Below, one piece after another: positions 5,944-10,714 of a stretch of DNA of 10,714 nt. The position numbers were made by a program, and so were the translations under genes. The notes below the pieces were generated by a model that saw only the letters and a program-made list of their open reading frames with translations, did not search any database and had not been told where the DNA came from. Positions within the stretch are counted from its first letter, which is position 1. Every line of letters begins with the position of its first letter. Source of the DNA: Brevundimonas sp. UBA7635 (lineage in GTDB: Bacteria; Pseudomonadota; Alphaproteobacteria; Caulobacterales; Caulobacteraceae); NCBI GenBank assembly GCA_002483865.1, contig DLIT01000001.1:1-10714 (forward strand). The letters are read 5' to 3'.

Positions 5944-8310
5944 TTACTGGCTGAAGCGGGCCTTGACCGGGGTGTAGCTGTCCCAGATCATCTGGTCCGA
6001 CAAGGAGCGCAGCAGCTTCAGGTATTCGGCGTGGGTCCAGGCCAGGGGCGTGGCCGAGTTGGTGCCTTCGCCCATCTCTTCCTTGTGCCAGCTGTCGGTG
6101 CCGACGCCGTCCCAGACCTGTTCGGGCAGCAGAAGGCCCGCATTGGCAAAGCGCTCCATGCCCCGCACATAGGTCTGGCGCAGGGCCGTCAGGTTGGCCT
6201 CGTCGGCCGTGCCTGCCTGCAGGTGGCGGGCCAGCTCATAGTGACCGCGCTCGCCGGTGAAGAAGGGCCAGACCCGGCCGCGCTGGCCAGCAGCCATGAT
6301 GCCGCCCACGCCATAGCCCTTGCCGTCGGTGACGTCCTCGCCATAGCCGTCCACGCCATAGCGGCGCCATCCGGGCGTCTGGTCGCCCTCGGGACCGAAG
6401 TCGTAGCGCACGCGATACAGGGGCTCGATCGAGGTGTCGTCGTATTCGGGCAGGCTGGCCAGGATGTGGGCATCGTCCGCTGCCCGCACACCATAGCGCA
6501 CCAGCTCCAGGAAGCCGCCGTCGATCACCCGGTCTTCGGGCGGCGCGATCTGGCCATTGGCGGTACCGATCGGGGCCTTGTCATTGGGGTTGGTGTTCTG
6601 GGTGATGCGGATGAAGTAGCGGCCATCGCCGTATTCGCCACTGGTGGTGAACATCGTCTTCTCGATGTCCGCCGCATAACGGTCGGCGGTGGCCGCATAG
6701 AGGGTGGCCGCGGCCTCGTCACCGGCAGCGCGGGCCATCTCGGCCGCGACGGTCAGGCCTGCCACCACGGCGGCGGTGCTCGATGGCGAATAGCCCATCT
6801 GCTCCTCCCAGCGCTCCTGTTGGGTGAAGAGAGGGCGGATCTCGTTCTGGTTCCAGTCGATGTCGACCTTGCCCCCGTGGACCAGGAAATCAGCGGCGGG
6901 CTTCAGCATGCGGCCATACATGGCGGCCATGTCGGCGTCGCTCATCCAGCCCAGGGTCCACAGGCGATAGCCCAGCAGGATCGGCATGGCCGTCTGGTCC
7001 AGTTGAACCGCCATCCACTCCAGGGTGCCATCGACATGGGTCTTCTGCAGGAACCAGCCGCCGTCACCCTTGTTGCCGGGAGTGTCTGGGCCGACCTGGA
7101 CCTGGGGCAGGTAGTGGAAGGCGGCCATCGGCGTCTCGCGGTCGCCCAGGGCGGCAAAGGCCATGGCCACCTGATAGAAGTCACGCGGCCAGACCGCCTT
7201 GTAGCCGGTCGAGGGCTTGGAGGCGTCCACCGTGTCGCCCCACGGGTTGGACAGCGAGGCGATCAGGGCGCCGGCATGGGTGTGGTCTTCCAGCGCCTTG
7301 ATCATCAGGGCCGAGGAATAGGCCAGCTTGCCGCCATCGGTCGCCTGGGCCGCGACGCGCGGCAGTTCGCTGAGCGAGGCGATGTAGTCCTCCCAGCCGA
7401 CATGGGCCCCTTCCCCGTTGAAGCGCTTCAGCACCTCGTCCAGGCCCGTGGCCAACGGGGCGTCGGCTGCGGCATTGGCGGCGGCACGGCTGTCACCAAA
7501 GCCGATGACGAAGTCGCGGCTCAGGCTCTCGCCCTCGTTGAGGCGGGGCAGGGTGCCCGACAGCATGATGTTGCCGCCCTGGTCCCCGGTGGTCGAATAG
7601 GCGGGCAGGGTGCCATTGGCCTTGAGCGCGGTCAGGCCGTCGGACACGCCGACGAAGCCAGCGCTGACCGCCTCGAACGGTGCGCTGGGGCGCAGGGTCA
7701 GGTGGACGTTGCCCTCATGGGCATGAAGCCCGCCCTTCATTACCTCGCCATGGTCGGCCACGCCCGTATTGGCCATGTGCGGCTCCAGCAGGACATGGGG
7801 CGTCACGGCACCCTTGAGCGCCCGCACCGTGACCCGCAGCACCAGGGCCTGGCCGTCCGGGTCGGTGAAGACCTGCTTGTCGATGGCATAGTGGCCGGAG
7901 CGGTCGGTCGTGGTCACGCGATAGGCTGGCGACAGCGGACGGCCCTCGGCATCCTTGTGGAGGTAGTCGATGGCAAAGTCGGTGTCGGTGCCCTCGACCG
8001 ACAGGCCGGCCTCGGTGGTGACGGCCAGGCGCAGTTGCTTGATCTGGGCCTCATGGATCAGGCCGTACATGGTTTCGGTCAGGACGCCGTCGGCGAGCGA
8101 GAACCAGACCTTGGATACGGTGCCGGTCGTGCCGCCATCGCGATACTGGCCATCGACATAGGCCTCATAGGCCGTGCCCGCGCCGACCTTGGCGGCATAG
8201 GCCCAGGTCGGGACCTCGCCCGGGGCACCGGGGGCGACCTGGGCCGAGGCGGCCCCGGCCAGGACAGACGTGGCCGCACCAGCCAGGATCAGGGTTTTCA
8301 GGATACGCAT
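5944..8310 (-). CDS. Exported GH15 glucoamylase/glucodextranase-type glucan hydrolase
   Basis: This 788-residue enzyme should release glucose from non-reducing ends of maltodextrins or related alpha-glucans. A Sec signal peptide is clear: K5, a hydrophobic core at 6-20 and an ASA-Q cleavage site at about 23/24. It should therefore act in the periplasm or outside. Residues about 28-295 form the beta-rich N-terminal domain of bacterial glucoamylases and glucodextranases; about 310-770 form the (alpha/alpha)6 catalytic domain. Catalytic-site signatures are VWPRDFYQ (373-380), QERWEEQMGYSPS (498-510) with E502 as likely general acid, and GEGTNSATPLAWTHAEY (747-763) with E748 as likely general base. 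I assigned these by aligning to fungal E179 and E400. Length is normal. A GAGAGG Shine-Dalgarno sits 6 nt upstream, and the gene starts 10 nt after the esterase gene. Alpha-1,4 versus alpha-1,6 preference cannot be told. Confidence 0.93.
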   Translation of the reverse strand: MRILKTLILAGAATSVLAGAASAQVAPGAPGEVPTWAYAAKVGAGTAYEAYVDGQYRDGGTTGTVSKVWFSLADGVLTETMYGLIHEAQIKQLRLAVTTEAGLSVEGTDTDFAIDYLHKDAEGRPLSPAYRVTTTDRSGHYAIDKQVFTDPDGQALVLRVTVRALKGAVTPHVLLEPHMANTGVADHGEVMKGGLHAHEGNVHLTLRPSAPFEAVSAGFVGVSDGLTALKANGTLPAYSTTGDQGGNIMLSGTLPRLNEGESLSRDFVIGFGDSRAAANAAADAPLATGLDEVLKRFNGEGAHVGWEDYIASLSELPRVAAQATDGGKLAYSSALMIKALEDHTHAGALIASLSNPWGDTVDASKPSTGYKAVWPRDFYQVAMAFAALGDRETPMAAFHYLPQVQVGPDTPGNKGDGGWFLQKTHVDGTLEWMAVQLDQTAMPILLGYRLWTLGWMSDADMAAMYGRMLKPAADFLVHGGKVDIDWNQNEIRPLFTQQERWEEQMGYSPSSTAAVVAGLTVAAEMARAAGDEAAATLYAATADRYAADIEKTMFTTSGEYGDGRYFIRITQNTNPNDKAPIGTANGQIAPPEDRVIDGGFLELVRYGVRAADDAHILASLPEYDDTSIEPLYRVRYDFGPEGDQTPGWRRYGVDGYGEDVTDGKGYGVGGIMAAGQRGRVWPFFTGERGHYELARHLQAGTADEANLTALRQTYVRGMERFANAGLLLPEQVWDGVGTDSWHKEEMGEGTNSATPLAWTHAEYLKLLRSLSDQMIWDSYTPVKARFSQ

Positions 8311-8316
8311 GGAGAA

Positions 8317-8322
8317 CCTCTC
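8317..8322 (-). promoter_or_regulatory. Shine-Dalgarno sequence for the GH15 gene
   Basis: GAGAGG (minus strand) lies 6 nt before the ATG at 8310 and overlaps the stop codon of the preceding esterase gene. This fixes the start and shows the glucoamylase is translated from its own site within the operon mRNA. Confidence 0.65.
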
Positions 8323-9268
8323 AGGCGGGCGTCAGAAGGAATTTAAGGGGCACGTCGAGGCGGCCGTTCCACGACGCCTCATTGTGTTGATGACCAGGGA
8401 AGGCCAGGGTCTGGAAGTCACGTGGGCCATAGCCGCGCTCGACGAAGACAGCGTCCATCCGGTCCTGGAAGGTGGCGTAGAACTGGTCCAGGGTCTCGTC
8501 GCCCCGGTCAAAGTAGAAGCGGTGCTGGCCCGGTGCCGGCAGGTCCGGCAGCAGGACCTGGCGGAAGGCTCCGACCACCTTGCCGCGCCACGCCGTCAGG
8601 GCCTGGGGATCGTCCATCCCGTCCAGCCTGAGGGGCCAGTGGGTGGACAGGCAGGCCGCCGCGCCAAAGACCTGCGGATACTTCATCACCGCATAGAGCG
8701 AGATCAGCCCGCCCATGCTGGAGCCGCTGATCAGGGTGTCTGCCGGTCCCTTCAAGGTGGCATAGGTGGCGTCGATAAAGGGCTTAACCTCTTCGACGAT
8801 GAACCGCAGATAGGCGTCCGACAGGGGCGTCCCGCCATAGATGCCCTGGACGTCATCGCGGATATCATCGGGCAGGGCCGCGATCAGGTCAGCCGGGACG
8901 TATTCGCGCAGGCGAAGCGGCGTGTTCCAGATGCCGACGACGATGGGCGCGCGGACCTGGCCCTTGGCGATCAGGCGATTCAGGTGCTCGTCGACGCCCC
9001 ACTCGCCATAGGCCGTGCGCGAGGCGTCGAACAGGTTCTGGCCGTCATGCATGTAGAGGACAGGATAGGGACCGGCCTTGGCGTCATAACCGGGGGGCAG
9101 CCAGACCGTGATGTTGCGGGTCTCTACGTGGGCCGAGGCAAAATCGGGATGTTCGACCAGGCGACCGCGCGGTGCCACAGGCTCCTGGGCCCGGGCCACG
9201 CCCCCCACGGGCAGGGCGGCCAGCAGGCCCAGTGCCATCCGGCGCGACAGGCTCATGGACCGGCTCAT
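8321..9268 (-). CDS. Exported alpha/beta-hydrolase (esterase D/Fes-like family)
   Basis: This 315-residue serine hydrolase matches the putative-esterase family (PF00756 type, which includes Fes-like and feruloyl/acetyl esterases). The mature part has LPPGYDAKAGPYPVLYMHDG (57-76), typical of the first strand and oxyanion region. The nucleophile elbow is GSSMGG (182-187, Ser184). An acid is likely in DRGDETLD (Asp257 or a neighbour), and the His is in GHQHNEASW (His295 likely). The N-terminus LSRRMALGLLAALPVGGVARA-QEP is an export signal; the twin Arg (9-10) before the hydrophobic core suggests Tat, though Sec is possible. The start is uncertain. ATG at 9268 overlaps the transporter stop (ATGA); ATG at 9256 keeps the same signal and is better placed after AAGG. 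The substrate is unknown; it sits between a sugar transporter and a glucoamylase. Confidence 0.88.
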   Translation of the reverse strand: MSRSMSLSRRMALGLLAALPVGGVARAQEPVAPRGRLVEHPDFASAHVETRNITVWLPPGYDAKAGPYPVLYMHDGQNLFDASRTAYGEWGVDEHLNRLIAKGQVRAPIVVGIWNTPLRLREYVPADLIAALPDDIRDDVQGIYGGTPLSDAYLRFIVEEVKPFIDATYATLKGPADTLISGSSMGGLISLYAVMKYPQVFGAAACLSTHWPLRLDGMDDPQALTAWRGKVVGAFRQVLLPDLPAPGQHRFYFDRGDETLDQFYATFQDRMDAVFVERGYGPRDFQTLAFPGHQHNEASWNGRLDVPLKFLLTPA

Positions 9269-10714
9269 GCCTTGTGCTCGCGGACCATGAGGGCGGTGGC
9301 GGCGGCCAGGAAGAAGCTGATCCCGCCGATGATCAGGGCATAGACCGCCTGGCCCCCGAACAGGTTGCGAAGGATCAGGCCCAGGATGGTCGCGGCCAGC
9401 AGCTGGGGCACGACGATGAAGATGTTGAAGATGCCCATATAGACGCCCATCTTCCGCCCCGGCAGGGCTCCGGCCAGGATGGCATAGGGCATGGACAGGA
9501 TGGATGCCCAGGCAAAGCCGACGCCAATCATCGGCAGCCACAGCAAGGCCGGATCGCGGATCAGGGTCAGGCTGATCAGGCCGATCCCGCCCAGCACCAG
9601 GTTGATGGCATGGGCCCCCTTGCGCCCGGTGCGGCGGGCCAGGACCGGAATGGCAAAGGCCGCCAGGGCCGCGACCCCGTTATAGACGCCGAACAGGATA
9701 CCGACCCAGTCGGCCCCGGCGTTATAGGCCGCCGTGGTCGGGTCCGACGAGCCATAGTGGACACTGGTCACCGTGGCGGTGGTGTAGATCCACATGGCGA
9801 ATAGGGCGAACCAGCTGAAAAACTGGACCACGGCCAGACCCTTCATGGTGTCGGGCATGGCAAAGACGTCGTCGAGGATCTCGGTCAGGCCATTGCGGCG
9901 ACCGGCGCGGCGCAGGGCCGCCACGACCAGTTGCAGGGCACCAAATACGGCCAGCGACCCTGCCAGGACATAGAGCTCCTTTTCCCAGCCAGCCGTGAAG
10001 ACGACGGCGGCGACGGCCAGGCCCATGCCGACAAAGGTCAGGCCGCCCAGACCATAAAGGCCCGCCCCGCGCTCGGGCGAAGCCGGGGCCGGGTCGTGCG
10101 CCTGCACCCCGTCAAAGGCGGCGATTTCGGCAGGGCTGTATTCGCGGGTCGAAAAGACCGTCCACAGGACCGCTGCCAGCAGGCCCGCCGCCCCGACATA
10201 GAAGGCTACCTTGACCGACAGTGGCACGACCCCCGCCTCGGCCGTCGAGGCCAGGCCCAGGACATTGGACAAAAGCCACGGCAGGATCGAGGCAAAGACG
10301 GCCCCGGTGCCGATGAAGAAGCTCTGCATGGCAAAGCCGGTGGTGCGCTGCTCCTCAGCCAGGTTGTCCCCGACGAAGGCGCGGAACGGCTCCATGGTAA
10401 TGTTGATCGAGGCATCCATGATCCACAGCATGGCGGCGGCGAACCACAGGGTCGGGCTGTTGGGCATCAGGACCAGGGCCGCTGACGTCAGCAGGGCTCC
10501 GACCAGGAAATAGGGGCGGCGACGGCCCAGCCGTCCCCAGGTCTTGTCACTGAAATAGCCCACCACCGGCTGGACCAGCAGGCCGGTGACCGGCGCGGCG
10601 ATCCACAGGATGGCCAGGCTGTCGATCTCGGCACCCAGGGTCTGGAAGATGCGGCTGGTATTGGCGTTCTGCAGGCCAAAGCCGATCTGGATGCCGAAGA
10701 AGCCGACGCACATG
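9265..10714 (-). CDS. MFS sugar transporter, SLC45/maltose-sucrose type (5' end cut by window)
   Basis: This is an inner-membrane proton-coupled sugar importer with about 12 hydrophobic segments over 482 visible residues. Family signatures are GFGLQNANTSRIFQTLGAE (11-29), the loop SDKTWGRLGRRRPYF (55-69), the MEPFRAFVGDNL segment (about 106-117) and late MPYAILAGALPGRKMGVYMG then IFNIFIVVPQL. These resemble the SLC45-like transporters for maltose or sucrose found in Caulobacter and Xanthomonas utilisation loci. The frame stays open to the window edge. Homologues have a short stretch before the first helix, so the ATG at 10713 is probably internal and some N-terminal residues lie outside the window. 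The TGA overlaps the esterase ATG by 4 nt. The sugar could be maltose, short maltodextrins or glucose; the neighbouring glucoamylase favours alpha-glucan products. Confidence 0.9.
   Translation of the reverse strand, partial: MCVGFFGIQIGFGLQNANTSRIFQTLGAEIDSLAILWIAAPVTGLLVQPVVGYFSDKTWGRLGRRRPYFLVGALLTSAALVLMPNSPTLWFAAAMLWIMDASINITMEPFRAFVGDNLAEEQRTTGFAMQSFFIGTGAVFASILPWLLSNVLGLASTAEAGVVPLSVKVAFYVGAAGLLAAVLWTVFSTREYSPAEIAAFDGVQAHDPAPASPERGAGLYGLGGLTFVGMGLAVAAVVFTAGWEKELYVLAGSLAVFGALQLVVAALRRAGRRNGLTEILDDVFAMPDTMKGLAVVQFFSWFALFAMWIYTTATVTSVHYGSSDPTTAAYNAGADWVGILFGVYNGVAALAAFAIPVLARRTGRKGAHAINLVLGGIGLISLTLIRDPALLWLPMIGVGFAWASILSMPYAILAGALPGRKMGVYMGIFNIFIVVPQLLAATILGLILRNLFGGQAVYALIIGGISFFLAAATALMVREHKA

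Noticed and set aside
6031..8346. A very long open frame (771 codons) on the plus strand opposite the glucoamylase gene
   Set aside because: It mirrors a gene with clear family motifs, signal peptide and Shine-Dalgarno on the other strand. Its translation is low-complexity Gly/Val/Ala/His-rich with no domain. Long antisense frames are expected in GC-rich DNA with strong third-position bias.
8270..9343. A 357-codon plus-strand open frame opposite the esterase gene
   Set aside because: It spans the end of one gene and the start of another on the opposite strand, has no recognisable domain, and is best explained by codon bias.
9269..9541. Upstream extension of the esterase to 9541 (406 residues)
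   Set aside because: The extra part is the transporter C-terminus in another frame. The signal peptide begins right at the ATG at 9268 or 9256.

Overview
The window is GC-rich, tightly packed DNA from an alphaproteobacterium, most likely a member of the Caulobacterales (Caulobacter, Brevundimonas, Asticcacaulis or a relative). The main evidence is gene order. The plus-strand run cheA-cheW-cheR-cheB-cheY-cheD-cheU-cheY(III)-cheE matches the second part of the major chemotaxis operon known from Caulobacter crescentus, including its two poorly understood members CheU and CheE. No RNA genes, mobile elements, CRISPR arrays or long repeats were seen. Both window edges cut through a gene.

Positions 1-5898 (plus strand) hold nine chemotaxis genes in one operon whose promoter lies upstream of the window. 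CheA (5' end missing) is the histidine kinase and CheW couples it to receptors. CheR and CheB add and remove receptor methyl groups, and CheD deamidates receptors. A classic single-domain CheY and a longer CheY-like protein with an arginine-rich tail carry the output. CheU is a small helical protein; here it shows a CheZ-type DxxxQ motif and a CheZ-like flexible tail, so it may be the missing CheY phosphatase. CheE is a small helical protein of unknown role. Start and stop codons overlap at six of the eight junctions. A 4-nt gap separates cheA from cheW, and the only roomy junction is the 14-nt gap with a Shine-Dalgarno sequence before cheY.

Positions 5899-5943 are the short gap between the two convergent operons. 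It contains a perfect 11-bp hairpin whose T-tract serves the minus-strand operon.

Positions 5944-10714 (minus strand) hold an alpha-glucan or maltodextrin utilisation operon, transcribed right to left: an SLC45/maltose-type MFS sugar transporter (5' end missing), an exported alpha/beta-hydrolase esterase, and an exported GH15 glucoamylase-type enzyme. The likely logic is that the glucoamylase trims maltodextrins to glucose outside the cytoplasm and the transporter imports the released or short sugars. The esterase may remove ester decorations, but its substrate cannot be read from the sequence. The transporter and esterase overlap by 4 nt, and the esterase and glucoamylase are 10 nt apart.
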